In this document: positions 1-16,265 of the stretch, one piece after another
Position numbering within the stretch: position 1 is the first letter of the stretch
How the letters are laid out: every line of letters begins with the position of its first letter
NCBI RefSeq assembly: GCF_964204645.1
Contig: NC_134025.1
Location: 22,102,001 to 22,166,000, forward strand
DNA: 64,000 bases
Source of the DNA: Tubulanus polymorphus
Lineage: Eukaryota > Nemertea > Palaeonemertea > Tubulaniformes > Tubulanidae
Direction: 5' to 3'
Translations under genes and position numbers: made by a program
The notes under the pieces: generated by a model
What the model was told of the DNA's origin: nothing
Databases searched by the model: none
What the model saw: the letters and a program-made list of their open reading frames with translations, nothing else

Positions 1-657
1 TGGAAAACCGGTAGTGATTATAGAGGTATACTGTGAACTATCTGAACATGCTCAGATAGAGGTTCAGATGATTTGCACATCATCAAACTTTAGTGTAGAC
101 ATAGCTTTAAATCTGAAAAATACAGTTGAGTCAGTGCTTTGCCGTTTGTAAAACCTTAGATGTTATGAGCTTTAAATTGTCTTATGCTCTGTAATGGTTA
201 CATGGGAAAATTGAAATAAATTGTTATACTATGAGATACTCTCACAACTCAAGATTGTTTCTTTTTATTGGTTTGGGATATCTGTTGATTGCAACACAGT
301 CAATGGCCTAAACTCTACATTTTGAATGCTAGCCACCCGTGCCTAGAGAAATCCTTTTCAGTTCATCCCTTTCAGACCAATGTGCTCTAGACTAAATAGC
401 AGACACATTGGTTTATATGTATCTACCTAATTACCCAGAACAGTTTAGTTGCGAGTTTACTGAACACAGTACCAGGTGAAAAATCCAATTTATTAGTTGG
501 TCCAAACTAGATTTATGGCGCAAGATGCGTAGACGCATTAAGATCTAAGGTTCTGCTCTGGGTTTAGTATAAATACAATGTATGAGTCACTCGTCACATT
601 AATTGCGGAAATTGGAACTGAAAAAAAACTCATAAAATATTCATTGTTAAATTACTT
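1..657. other. Gene-free stretch downstream of TRMT61A
   Basis: AT-rich sequence with no coding similarity that I can see on either strand. The right part is likely TRMT61A 3' UTR. Confidence 0.5.
264..269 (-). terminator. Candidate TRMT61A polyadenylation signal
   Basis: TTTATT on the plus strand reads AATAAA on the minus strand, about 390 bp after the TRMT61A stop. Another TTTATT overlaps the stop codon itself, so which one is used is uncertain. Confidence 0.35.
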
Positions 658-3982
<3,325 letters not shown>

Positions 3983-4904
3983 TTTCGGGTACCAATCTTC
4001 TGTAAATGCTGCACAAAGTGTTAAAATTCGATCAAAATTAGCAGTAATGTTAAATTCATGTGGCTTCTATGGGCGCGGCCATGTTTTCGGTGGCAGCACT
4101 GTACGGTCAGCTTTCTGTATTCTAGGATAAAGATCGTAAATCGTTTTCGTCCTAGGAAAACTTAGGACAAACCGGTATGATCTTTAATAATGTGTCGCAT
4201 ATATATTATTTTCCATGTTCAACCGAGCGTTTCAAAATTATGGTTATACGCTATTATATTGTTTTCGTTCATGTCCCCAAAATAGATATTTTGTATTACC
4301 GCAGGCAAGGACTACTGAAGGCAAAATGAACACAAGCCGTCACCTAGCCCTCACAAGTGCCTTGAATTTGGAATTTGTGTTCCCATCTTTATAGTTTCCA
4401 ACCCATACGGACAAATGATCAAACCGGATTTTTCGGATTTAGTATTCATTAAACTTGGAATTCTTATGTCAAGGTTACAACTTGGAGCTTTAAACAATGT
4501 CGTTCGAGACTATCAACAATTTTCTTGTCATTTACATTTCAAATTGTAGATTTTTTATTTACGCCACAAGAGTAATGAACAATTATCAGCCTTGTTAACA
4601 ATACTAAAAATCACTTGTTTGTCCGAATTTTATGTCCATGTATATTTAGAAGTCATGCTCTTGAATTTACGATTATGAGTTACGCGTGACTGGATTGCGC
4701 TCGAGCTAATCCCTGTTCGAAAACTTTCTTTCACGGCCAAATATATATATATATCAGCCTACATGTGGCAATTGTTCACCCTATGTTATAACGCATACAG
4801 AGACACTGCGTTGGTTCGACCCTTGCAAATGTTTTGGAATTGTGGATATCTATAGCTTGCGTCATCTACGTACATTTTTTACTGTTTACTGAGTTAGCCT
4901 ACGG
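3983..4904. promoter_or_regulatory. Divergent intergenic region between TRMT61A and the otopetrin gene
   Basis: The two start codons face away from each other across 922 bp, so both promoters must lie here unless there are distant untranslated exons. On the plus strand a TATATATATA run at 4741-4753 sits about 30 bp before TTCACC (A at 4778), a possible TATA/initiator pair for the otopetrin gene. This is inference from spacing only. Confidence 0.4.
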
Positions 4905-7900
4905 ATGAAATACATGGATTCGGATAGCGAAGCCGAGGTCGACGTAGGATGGGACAAGAAACAAGAATCCATTCACATTACTGACCGCATGGCACGGACT
5001 GAAATTGTGACAAGGGTAGAAAAGTAAGCTTCTCCAGAAGTCTCAACGAATTCAACTTAAAAACTAATACTGTCAATGATTCTCGTTATATTAGGTTATG
5101 TTTCTAATCATATTAAGATATGTGAATTCGAGAGAAATATTTGTTGTAATCGTGGTATGTATAAAACTCATTTTCAATAGGGAAGGCTATACAAGACTTG
5201 GTAGTCGGATATATTTCTTAATCTTGATGTCCCTTACTGTCGTTTTCGCGATTTATGATGGACTGAAGAGCAATCAGCAACAAATCAAGTTTCACGAGGT
5301 AACCGCAACCCATAGTGCCGCTTCAACCGTCTCTCAGGGCTCCGCTTATTCGGGCATAGGAAAAAATGACTTCGCGTATTCAATAACAATTCAACCTATT
5401 CATCTCGCTCGTTACATTTTGCCGCATGAAAACCAGGTTAACGTCTTATTCTCGCTAGAATCTGGTGAAAAAAATTCTTGTTATGATTTCTCGAGCAGAA
5501 AACAAAAATGATCTTGAATTCAACACAAAAGTTCCAAACGAGTGGGAGTATTTGTTTACAAATATATAACTTTTGAATCAGCTAGCCATCGTACTTACCT
5601 ATATTTTCCATCAAAATGGCATCAAGAAACTTAGTTTTTTCTTCTGATTTTCGTAGATATACCAGATAGCCCTATGCGTAATATCATGGATTATGATATT
5701 CTGCTTATTCGACGCTGCGCGAAGATCTGCCGAGTCTCAAAGTAAATCAAAAACGCATTCAACTGAAATGAGTCTCTTCAACCGTATCAAATCACAGCAT
5801 CGTGTCAGTGAACCGATTTTAGAGGGGAAAGGGACCAGCCTGCTGTTCAGATTAGGAGGAATTTGTAAGTGCTTTGAACACGATAATCTGTTAATCCAGT
5901 GTCTATAATGTATATGAAATAACATTATAGACATAGAATAACAGACGGATTAACAAATTATCGTTTTTACACTAACTACAATTCTGATACGAGCCCCTGT
6001 GGCTTTGAATAACCTAAAAAAAGCGTCGACTGCTTCATGTTAAAAACACATGGACTTGTCACAGTTGATAGTGAATGAATAAAAACAATATCAATGACCA
6101 ACCCCAGTATCCCTGTATAATGAAAGAAATATCGTCTTTTATCATACAGGGATAGTGAAGTTGGTCATTCTTAGTGCTTTTATTCATTCACTATCGTGGC
6201 AAGTCCCTGTCAAAAACCTTACCGAACCTCGCTATTTTTCTTCGAAAATTATCTAAATATATAGAAGATAGAGATATCTTAGGTATGTATTTCGATATTT
6301 TCATAACATGAAGTTTTTGCACTGGGAACCTGTGCCTATATCGCTTTGAAGATGGAAGCCCGTTATAACAACAGAATACCGAGTGAATGCTACCCGCTTG
6401 TTAGACGCACGTTTGACACCGCTGTGGCCGTCTTCATTCTATTCCAAACGATTCTACTTACGGTCTGTCACAAGGTCTGTATACTATGTCCTCTAATTTC
6501 TCATGTAGATCTTAAATTGATTGAGTTTTAAGTAAAAAAAATTTAATTCTCGTGAATAACTCTTTCAGTCGACGATGACTAGAACGTACCCGTCAGTAAA
6601 ATTCTGTTCGGTACACCTACTGTCTACAAACCTCGCGCTGTGTATTTACTCTTATCTATTCGAGTTCACCGAGGAAAAACAGAAAACGAGTTTTCCAGGT
6701 ACAAGAGCGGATCTTAGGAGTCTAAGGAGGGGTAGGGGTGCACCTGAACATTTTGAATGGACACTTACTTGATGAGGGCAGATTTGGCAATGCGAGGGCT
6801 TCATGCGCGAAACCTCAGTGGCCCTCCTACAGAAATTTATGACAAAAAGGGGCTTCTCTGGCTCTTATCAGGCGCCATTTAAATTTGTTTTTCGTCTTTT
6901 AAAATTTCATTTACAAAGAATATTTTCCAGACGTTTTTGGAGGGCACATTCGAATTTTGCAGGGGGTGGCCCACGAGGTATTGGGTTGATAAGTCCGCAG
7001 GGGTCCGATTCCAGTACACTTTTGAGTAAGAGAAATGTCTTTAAATCGTAGAATTTCACCCAGTTTGCAAGAAAATGTAAGCATCGTTTCAAAGGGATCG
7101 ATTTCGGAAATGTTTCTAGTTTAGAATTTTAAATCACTGTGGTATGAGCCATTTCCCCCATCGCTTAGATCCACGATGGTAACCATCAACGATAGCCTTT
7201 CCCTTAACATTTCGCATTTGAAATTTCCTCCAAACTCACACACCGATTGTATTTTTACAACAGGTACCGATGGCTCAACGGCGATCAATGATACATACTG
7301 GACGAAATGCTACAACAACACGACCAACATCCTTGACATGAATGTGTTTGGTGTAACCGATATACGCGCCTATGTGTTTCCGCTAGTCGTGCAGTACTGT
7401 TTGTACGGCATGTCCGGTACTATTGCCATTCAGGTCGGAGCTTCGCACCTCGTGCCGGCAAAATCTGACGACGGCTTCGACAACGACCGAAAAAGTTCCC
7501 GTCGTCGCTGCAGTTGCTGTGTATGGGCCCCGGGGATTATCATCGGTTCTCTGATTCTGTTGCTGACCGCCGCCGCGGTCGTTCTCGTATTCTACGAGGA
7601 CTTCGCGAACTTGAATTTCATAAAAGCGATTCCGATTCCGTACACGTTCATGATACTCGAATTAGCGATTACATTTTTCGCAGTGTTTGCCACCGGAGTT
7701 CTATACGTTTTCTTGAGGAATGTCAGTTTCGTAAAAGAAACGATCAGCAACCAGTACGGCGCGTTACTGTTCATCTCGCAGATTGCTGTGTACTTATTCA
7801 ACGCTTTGATTATTCTCGGCGCCGTTGCGGCCATCTTAGATCCGGACGACGGAACGCATTTGCCCACGTTTTTCATCGTTATTTCAGCCGCAAATATAGT

Positions 7901-8636
7901 CCAAACCACTTGGCAAACATTCGTCATCGCAGACGGACTAAACCGATCTGCTCATACCGACGATCATAATAAAAACAAACCCGGTAGAAATTTCGTGGGT
8001 TTCGCGATTTTCTGCAACATATCGTTGTGGTTGTCCAACACATTTTGGTTTCCGAGAAAAAATGATTTTATCTTGCTCGAGTCAGCTTACGGATCTGTAT
8101 CTTGGAGATATATATTCGCGGTTTTGCTACCACTTTTGCTGTATTATCGTTTTCAATCGTCCGCCAGTTTCGCTAGTATTTGGTCTGACGCCTATAAAAA
8201 AACGGTTGCCACTGAAATTCCCCAATATCCACCTGCTAATAATACTAAAGCTCTTGAACCAGAGCGATCTACCAGCGCGGCTTCGACTAACCCTGTTGGA
8301 TGGCCTTTTGGTAGACCTAACAACTCGATGAAATACGAAGTTCAGCCCGCAAGTACCTTATCTAATGCCTCGAATAATTCAGTTTCCAGGCTGTCGAATA
8401 GCCTCCAACCTCCCAGAAAACTGAGCGCGCTTAGCTCGGTCAGAAACTCCCCGAGTTCTATGAGGAGAAATATATTTTCCGTCACAACGTCGCACAACAG
8501 CGTTTCAGATCCAAACTCTAAAAACATGGGCGAAACGAATAACGCGTTCGCGCTCACAGAACAACCGACTATCAGGTTTGGCGGTAGATTTGGAGACACG
8601 AATAAAAGATATAACCCCGGTACGTCGCATATCTAA
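4905..8636 (+). CDS. OTOP: Otopetrin-family proton channel, 6 exons
   Basis: Otopetrins are plasma-membrane proton channels with twelve transmembrane segments. Exons are 4905-5023, 5181-5298, 5657-5864, 6314-6474, 6569-6698 and 7264-8636. Phases 2, 0, 1, 0, 1 agree across all junctions and give 702 aa. Twelve hydrophobic segments can be placed near residues 50-66, 80-100, 138-160, 181-202, 211-235, 280-304, 334-356, 369-396, 410-436, 447-468, 488-506 and 525-541. Family-like blocks are HLLSTNLAL, the YVFPLVVQY segment (compare YLYPF..EYS in the family), WLSNTFW and YYRFQSSASFASIW. The loop before segment six has likely N-glycosylation sites (NDT, NNT). The C-terminal 150 residues are Ser/Asn-rich and cytosolic. 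The exon 6 acceptor (ACAACAG at 7257-7263) was chosen because it alone keeps phase. A second ATG at 4914 is also possible. Assignment to one OTOP paralogue is not possible. Confidence 0.9.
5895..5956. repeat. Short inverted repeat in otopetrin intron 3
   Basis: GTCTATAATGT and ACATTATAGAC form an 11-bp perfect inverted repeat. They are flanked by TTAATCC on the left and GGATTAA on the right, so this is another small foldback structure just after the exon 3 donor. Confidence 0.5.
6052..6206. mobile_element. Palindromic MITE in otopetrin intron 3
   Basis: About 155 bp with two arms of roughly 70 bp in inverted orientation. GGACTTGTCACAGTTGATAG in the left arm pairs with CTATCGTGGCAAGTCC in the right arm. 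GTGAATGAATAAAA pairs with TTTTATTCATTCAC, and TATCCCTGTAT pairs with ATACAGGGATA. The short spacer and long arms fit a foldback MITE. Confidence 0.75.
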
Positions 8637-8788
8637 AAAAAAACTTTAATCAGAATTGCTCACATGTATAATGCTTGATACGCAATATTGCAAATTCATA
8701 AATGTACGTTTTGTCTTTCGTGGGGAAATTTATGCATAAATTCTATATTAACATTTTGTATACAAAAAAAATCACGTAATGGCACATG

Positions 8789-8794
8789 AATAAA
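8789..8794 (+). terminator. Otopetrin polyadenylation signal
   Basis: AATAAA about 150 bp after the otopetrin stop codon, in a T- and A-rich 3' UTR. Confidence 0.6.
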
Positions 8795-9510
8795 TGTAAG
8801 TAAGTGCTGATAAAAGAAAACGTGTTCCTATTTGGTTAGATTTTGAAAGTCGGAATGTGCATGCTGTTACGTAGGTTTTCGACCCTGGTAGTATAAAGTC
8901 TGAATTAACATTTTCGATAATGACTAAACTTTAAAGAACGAATATCCTTGCGAAGTTTCCTGCGTCAGCGTCGCCGTTGATAATTCACATTCACCCTTTA
9001 CGCCTTCGTAAGTAAAACTGGAGCAGTCGCTGGTGGAGAGACATTCTCGGGCGCAGCTGATTTTCGAAACGGCGAGCGTAGTCTTCAAATGAGTCGACGC
9101 TCTCGCACTTGTGCCACGTTTCCACCACCCGGATACGATTCGATTTTCTAGAAGAAGGAAATAAAGGAAACAGTTCTTCAGGGGAAAGAGTTAGCTCGAT
9201 CGTGCATTGACAGCGTGGATACAAATACTGCCTGTACTCGTACCATTATATGAATTGATATTGATATATGATAGATTATTCATATACGATTTCGACAGAA
9301 TTTTATTGATCAACAATATACATTAAAATGTAATAACATTAAATCCAAGACTGCTTGGAAGCAGCAGTTAGCTGGTACAAGAAACGCGCCATTAGGAAAG
9401 AAAGAAAACCAAATAAAAAGAAGAATTAAATTGGAAAATGAAAAACGACACGATACGGATCATGATTTGACGCGTTATAACCTTTTACTGACAGAAATAA
9501 CTCAACGCGT
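8795..9510. other. Intergenic region between convergent genes
   Basis: Separates the otopetrin 3' end from the minus-strand secreted-protein gene. TTTATT at 9302-9307 (AATAAA on the minus strand) is a candidate poly(A) signal for the latter. A minus-strand open frame at 9224-8991 has Cys residues and ends RLLQFYLRRRKG, but no splice phase joins it to the neighbouring gene, so I leave it unassigned. Confidence 0.4.
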
Positions 9511-12001
9511 TTAGAAATTAGAACTAATGGTTAAAATAAGCTCTAACATAGATTTCCCACTCGAGTGAATTGCCCCCAGACTAAAAAGGGAATGTTTTGT
9601 CTTTTTTAACGAATTCATTTTTTCTAAATTATAATGACATATACGATCGCAATTAACGGTGCATAACACTTCAAAGCGTACATTATCGAGGGGCAGCCAG
9701 TTATTGAAACCGAAGACAATTCCGAAAAAAATCTGCCGCTTGAAACGTAGCGGTATCGACATATCAAGAGGAAAGTGAAATGAATATACCAAACCTGTTT
9801 CTGAGGTTGTCAACGTTTCCGTAGTTGCAGGAAGTGAGTCCGTCATCAGAACTGAAATGAGAGTTTTCGTATTGTCGCATAGTTCACTTAGGTGGTACCA
9901 GTTTCTTTATGGTTTAAGTTTTTTTTTGCTTCGCAGTAAAAAGTGGTCCATTACCAAATTCGATACGATGTGGAAATGCCAAAAGTTTACCTTCAACCAT
10001 CAGAGGCATTATCACAATAGATATCTTACCTGGTTCGGAGGTTGTCAGAGTTGTTGCGTCAGTTGATGTGCCTATTGGAAAGTGGGGAATAGGCAATTGA
10101 TTAATAAAACAATCAGCTTAGAAATACATGTCTTAAAAACCTAGATAATTTCTTCGATTGCAGTTTTAAAGGAATATTGAGGCCGACATCTTACCTGCTC
10201 TGGCGGTTGTCAGGGTTTGGGTCGATGAGTCAATTAATGTATCCAATACTATTCAAGAGCGTGCATGGGGAAAATGAAACCCGAATTATTATTAGATGGA
10301 ACAATCAGTTAAAAAAGCATTGGCTTACTAACTCGCTAATTAACTTTTGTGTGGCAGTAACAGAGGGTAATATAACTAATTAGCTTTTGTTTTTAAAAGA
10401 AATTCATGATGCACTTATGGTGATTTGTTATTTTCTAGATGGGCGTATACCTGTTGTTGCCGGTGTTTGCGTTGTCGATTCGGTGGTTGAATCTTGCGGA
10501 TTGAGATCTGTAGTTGAAGAAACGGTTTAGTTAATAAAGCCGAGGTGATAATACTAATCAGATCACTCATTATATTCATTAAGAGAGATTTCGAGTTTGC
10601 GAGTCGGAATAAACTAGTTTAAGTTAAAGGCAATTTTTTGCCTGTAGGATATATGCAGATAATTTATACTAATGATAATAATTATAAAAACAATAGTCAT
10701 AATAATGACGATAATGATAATGATGAAGTCTTTATTTCGGGAAAAAGTACAGAGGAGTTGAGAAAAATAGAAAAAAAATCTACATCCACATGGAAAAACG
10801 TATTTACAGTTTGAATAATTCAAAGACATAGATTCAGTGCACCAACTCATATAAGCTACGTATTGGATACGTATATACTAGATGATACTTATCAAACCAA
10901 ACAAATGTATGTGTATACGTAAATTATTCACATGTAAAGGATTTAGGAGAGAATTACATAGTGAATGCACATTTATAGAATTAACAAGATCCCTTTTTAG
11001 ATGTACCGGTATGAAAAAGAGAAGATAAATGTATATTTGAATAGCCAGCGTATATGAATGTTAATTGATTTGATCATACGATGAAGATTTTGACAAGTTG
11101 GCTTGTTGTAACTAGTAAAATCAAAGGCAATCTAATAATATAAACATTGTTTTATCACCAATTTCCCTCTGACATTTTTATGGCGTTATTGCCGCATTCC
11201 GTTATGATCATATACTTAGATACATGAGTAAGATCTTAACGTTCGAAGGAACCAGTTTTCGATTCCTTCGCTTGAGCCCAAAATTGCTGCTTACCAATCG
11301 GATACAAGGAATGTATTTTGTAACTGCTGGTCGCATCTGCTTGGCAGCTCTTCAAGTCGTTAATCGCATGGCAAAAATCTGTCTCTTTGAAGTATATACT
11401 TGTTGCTTTTTTTGTGCATGGGTATTGGCCGTTTACATAACACTGCTTGATACAAGTGGTCAAAGGAGTATAAGATCGTACACTTACATCACTACAGGTC
11501 GCGGCCAGGGAATATGGGAAATCGATTGCTGAAAGTCATAGGAAACATCTTAGACATTCGGTTCACAGAAAATAATGCATAATGCATAATACAAATCCGT
11601 ATTTGAGAGCTATCTTAACACATTATCCCGGGAGACAACTAATATTTACAACAAAATAATAAGAACATTATGCTATCGTATTTGATTTCCTAATACTAAA
11701 CAATATATCGTTGTAAGCCAATCTGGCCCAGAACGTATCATCTGGGTCTCTGTGGTGTTTGTGTCACATCACCTCTGCGACGAATAAGGTACGGGAACCA
11801 ATACGCAATAATCACGCACCAATAATCATTTACTTGATAGAGTATAATCGGTAGCTTCGAATTTCTGAAACACCCAATCTCAACAACATCGTTTCTTGAA
11901 ATAATCAATGCCGCCATAAGAACAAAATTACACCACTAACCTTGAGTGTCTCCTTCCGTGAAACCCAGCTGTGCTATGGCAAGTAACGCGACGAAATTCA
12001 T
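9511..12001 (-). CDS. Secreted Cys-rich protein with tandem Thr-rich mini-exons
   Basis: Not recognised as a known family. Exon 1 (12001-11941) encodes a signal peptide (MNFVALLAIAQLGFTEGDTQ). Exon 2 (11528-11295) encodes a domain with six cysteines. Exons at 10507-10451, 10248-10195, 10071-10030 and 9851-9795 are short, all phase 1-1, and encode Thr/Ser-rich peptides with a shared TLTT-like core (TTQTPATT, TQTLTTARA, TTLTTSEP, TETLTTSET). All junctions join in phase with GT/AG sites. The last mini-exon either reads through to the stop at 9511, giving 262 aa, or splices at 9795 to a later exon; both keep the frame that holds LCTVNCDRICHYNL. It is likely an extracellular protein with an O-glycosylated, mucin-like stalk. 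An untranslated exon probably precedes it. The 3' end is uncertain. Confidence 0.65.
10660..10830 (-). repeat. Retroposon-like 3' end with ATTATC-rich tail
   Basis: On the minus strand, CCCGAAATAAAGACTTCATC is followed by an imperfect (ATTATC/ATT)n run at about 10680-10725. An AATAAA-bearing end followed by a simple-repeat tail is typical of LINE- or SINE-type 3' termini. It lies between exons 2 and 3 of the secreted-protein gene. No coding part remains. Confidence 0.4.
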
Positions 12002-12528
12002 ACTTAATAACGCAGACCTCCTAAAAGCGTGAAAAAATTAGAAAAAAATTAATGGATGAAAGGAAATAAAAAGTGTGAAAATGATAATGAAAACAAAAAT
12101 ATGTTCTAAAGATCAACAAATTTAGGATCGTACTCACTATCCAGTTACGCACAGTCGCCCGGGATACGTATCACACAAAATCAATACGAGATAATAAAAT
12201 GTGATCTCATTATAAACGAAAATCATATCGTGTCAGAAAAAAAAACTTTTAGATTTAGATTCTGTGCCTATTCAACACCGATCCGATAATGGAGTCATTA
12301 ATTATTGCGCGCGGAGGACGTTATTTGGAACTCAAATCGACTTTTCCGGTTGCAGTCACGATTATCGGTGTTTTCATGAGAAATATCGAAAAATGAAAAC
12401 ATTTAGGATTCTGTAGATTCGAAACAGTTTTACGACGTTAAGATATCTGTAACATGTTGGCTTTCGTGTCTTGAAATGAAAAAGCCCTTCAAATTCGTGT
12501 GATGATGTTATGACAAATATTTTCTTAC

Positions 12529-12640
12529 CTTTTACTGGTAGTTCCGGTTGCGGAGGGCACACGGCATGTGGATACGGCTGTCTCCTGGTACTGTTTCAGC
12601 AGAGGCTACGCATTCCCATCGCGTGCTACCACACGAAAAA
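12529..12640 (-). other. Candidate 5' UTR exon of the secreted-protein gene
   Basis: A strong minus-strand donor (AAAAG|GTAAGAAA, exon end 12529) lies upstream of the signal-peptide exon. That exon itself is preceded by a good acceptor (CGCTTTTAG, exon first base 12020), so an upstream exon must exist. The start of this exon is not defined by the sequence. Confidence 0.4.
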
Positions 12641-12699
12641 GCGAAAACACTTTGTTTTCAGCGAAATATTGATTAGGAGTCGGAGTATATCATAAGTAT

Positions 12700-15600
12700 A
12701 TTAAACTATTCACGCCAAAAGCATCGTTCCTCGATACCTTGTGCGATATTGCGTTTCGAACTAGACATCAACGAGCCATCCAAATAATGTAGTCCGCTTG
12801 ACTGATGCTACAACAAAAGCCAAATCTGTCGATTTTTTTATTTCATTTTAAAACCAATATAATAGCTACGTACCGTGAATACATAAAATCAACACGCTCA
12901 GGGAAAGATGTAAGTTTAACTGTGTTTCAGGGTGAATGATTATTTCTATTCAGCTTGATCCGGTTTCCAGCTTTACAAGACTTTCTTTATAGATGGCGCA
13001 CTATTCTAAGATGGATGTGAAGAATTCCTGAACTTTCATTTGGAATGAAAAATCATTGTACTAATAGGGGGCATTAGATACACTCACTCAGAATTATCTT
13101 CACTGGTTGAAAATCATAAAATGTGATAGAATCATAACTATAACTCGAAGGGGATTGATTTAGGATAGATCGATTCTCGATACTTGTTGGAATTAGAAGT
13201 TCAATCTATTTCGACATCCTGTTGGCAGTGTAGGGATCCCGAGCCGGTGTACAATATTTGTTTATTAGTCTGCCTCAAGTCCGCGATTTTAACGGGAGCA
13301 AAAATATCAGCTTAGAACTCAATGGAGCTAGATCCCTGAAAACCATCAGCTGCATGAAATACAACGGTTTTTTGACGCCGCAAAAAAACGGTTTACAATG
13401 ATGTTTCACACATCGATAACTACTACAAAGCGCCGTTGAGTCGATGTGCACTACGCCATCAACATTGCGTTTCAAAATACCAATAAAACTTGTGGATTTC
13501 GGCGTTAATTTTGTGATTAGATATATTTCACAACTCTTATTTTCTATTCTAATAAATGTTCATGTCTTGTCAATAATTAATTTTGAGCGCTATGTCATAC
13601 GCCACATCGGGGATAGACTGGTTGCCGGCCAATTCAATTGTCGTTAGACCTATATTCAAATTCAAAATAACTTTATTGATATTTAATAATATGTCATATT
13701 ATTCATTGAAGATGATATAAAGCAACATATATGCGTTATTTTCCTTCAAGGCGTCAATAAATTTTTAAGTTAGTTTTCTTGTAACACTTATACGTGTATA
13801 CCATACCATCATAGATACATGTATTTTTGCATACACATTCATTGATATACATGTATTTGTTTGTTCGCGGTGTAGGTTATCTGGTAGATACTAAACAAAT
13901 CTTGACGATCTGGCACCGAACTGTCATACAAAATATTCCTTATCAATCGAGATAATAATTCTAGCATATGCCTATAGCCGAATGAAGTTAAAGAACTGTC
14001 TTGTTTCAAGAAAGTGGAAATACTCGAGTCTGGTTGTAAACTAGCGAGGATTGAGTACCACTTATACTTTCAATAACAACACGTACTTCAAGAAATACTT
14101 CAATTCCCACTCAACAAAGTCATCGTGCTAATAACTTTTCCCCTATATGTGGCAGCGACTGTAAAATGGCCCGGCGTGCCATCGATATATTTATTGTTAA
14201 CTACTCTACCATTCGACCATTTTTTCCACACAAAATCAAGATACTTTAACGAGTTGCATTGCATGAATATACAGTTTTTGGTGTCACAGATTTCACATTT
14301 CGCATTTAGGATAATCAAAATATTATGAATATACAATTATAGAATAATAATGATATTACGAATGCCGTAAGTCACTTGGGGTGAAATCAGAACAAATATG
14401 GGCAGTAAATATGGCGATGGTCGATAGACACGATAGTCACAAAGAAGATATTCTACGCTAAACAACGTGAAATCTTGTAGCTGAGAGATTAATGTGCTTA
14501 TTCAGTTTCATCGGCCATTAAAAGCCACATAAAATGGGGCTTAATAGGACGACCGATTTGAATGTTCAGTTCGGGTCTGTGTCACAAATATAATACAAGT
14601 AATTGAATCGGGAATTTATTTGAAGTGGAATATTTGTCGGAACGTCTTATTTACGATTCATATAGAACGGATACCAATTTACTTATTGGAATATACACGA
14701 GTTGACGATCATAATGCATAAGGTCAAAAAATGTGTATTCTGTGTTTTACGGATTTGTCAAGGCGTCAGAACGTTCCTAATGAATAATACGCCATGAGCC
14801 TATATCGGAAATCGCCGCAATATTCATAACCTACGCCACTCCCGTGTTATGTTCAATTATGACATTGCAGTTCTGATTAGGCACTTAACAAACGGAAACC
14901 ATTATCGAAAATTTTCACTTTGTTGCAAGTACAAGTGAAAAACATGTTTATTGTAAGTAAAAAACCGAAGCCGTTTGAGTCGTCTGCAATCAAATGAATT
15001 AGTCAGTAGTTTGTTGATTGAAAGCTTTATTCCGTGTGTGTCTAATTTTCAAGAGTCATCAAGAGTCATCAATTCATATTACATGGAAACGAGCGATTTG
15101 AATTTTACGTTTATTAATGGCTTTCTGTAGAATCATTTTCTAATTTCCTTCAAACAATAACTCAGCGGCGCATCGCGATTAACTGAATTTATGCGAGGAA
15201 AGATCACTTCTCGTCTGCGCGGAGTAAGACGAATCTATCATCGAGAAATAAAATCCACTCATGCGAAAAAAGTCGAAATTTCGAGATATCAAATAAAACA
15301 TATATTCTTAAGAACAGTAATGTAGGCGGTTCTGATAAATCAGTCGGGCTCGATATCAAGCCAGCTTTAATGCAAAGGTCGATAACCACAGATTTGGTTC
15401 TTGGAAAAAGGTTGATTCTTGTGGATCTCCAACATAAAAAATATATACAAAAAATTGTCTAAGTTATCGTCTGGTCTATAAGCAAGAAGATAAAAGTTTA
15501 TATACGATATTCTGATTAAGCTAAACTGACCACTAATATGAACTATTTCGCTTGATCAACGTACACACCTCGTAAAATCACCGGAAGTTCTACTAAAGGA

Positions 15601-16260
15601 CTTTAGGAGAAATCAACTTGATACAAAGTCTAAAATGATGGCACCTCAGAGCAGCTTCAGAGGGGAACCCGGTAAAAACGTCACTTATATACAAGTTACT
15701 ATATAGGGTTAGCCATGGCGGAAATAGATTCATCCACTCAACATGTAACCGTGGAGAAATTACCAGAACCAATATGGTCTCCTGTACTGTATTTCAAAAA
15801 CTATTTGTGTTTATGTCGCTTTTCACAATTGTATCATACACGAAAAATACTTCATTCATGCCCGCATTTATAGTTATTTCGGCGAAGACATCAATCCATT
15901 ACGTTTCAAGGAATGAATCTTAAGTTTCAATGGATGCCATCAACAGATTTGTCGATGGGAGCGAAGCTCTTCATTTATTCGCAAAGCGACGTCAATGACG
16001 TACGGCCCATCTGCCAAAAATCATTCTCAATTAATAAATAAGCAAAGTCGTTAAACTGAACGCTACTGTTTGCCTTTCAACACCAGCTGAAAGGAACACC
16101 GTAAAATTTGCATTAAAATCAACACGACTTGATTATAAATTTTGACGTTTTCTTAATTGATATGCATTAATATGATAAAAAGATAATAAAAAATTGCAAA
16201 TGAGTTAAGACATGAATAAGCCAGTTGCAAACTCTCGGCGCCAGTGGTTGGACAATCAAC
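12700..16260. other. Gene-free stretch
   Basis: AT-rich sequence with only short, unsupported open frames. Around 13790-13860 ATACATGTATTT occurs twice. Near 13650-13690 there is a TTCAAATTCAAAATAACTTT block like the end of a decayed retroposon. No exon with paired splice sites was found. Confidence 0.4.
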
Positions 16261-16265
16261 CACGC

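Noticed and set aside
7176-7263. Upstream extension of the otopetrin last exon starting at ATG 7176
   Set aside because: Only the acceptor at 7263 keeps phase 1 with the preceding exon; the extension would need phase 2 and is intronic.
7592-7969. Overlapping open frames inside the otopetrin last exon
   Set aside because: They are shadows of the otopetrin coding frame, which has family motifs and membrane segments.
8991-9224. Minus-strand frame as the last exon of the secreted-protein gene
   Set aside because: No acceptor gives the phase 1 entry required; the in-phase reading hits stops.
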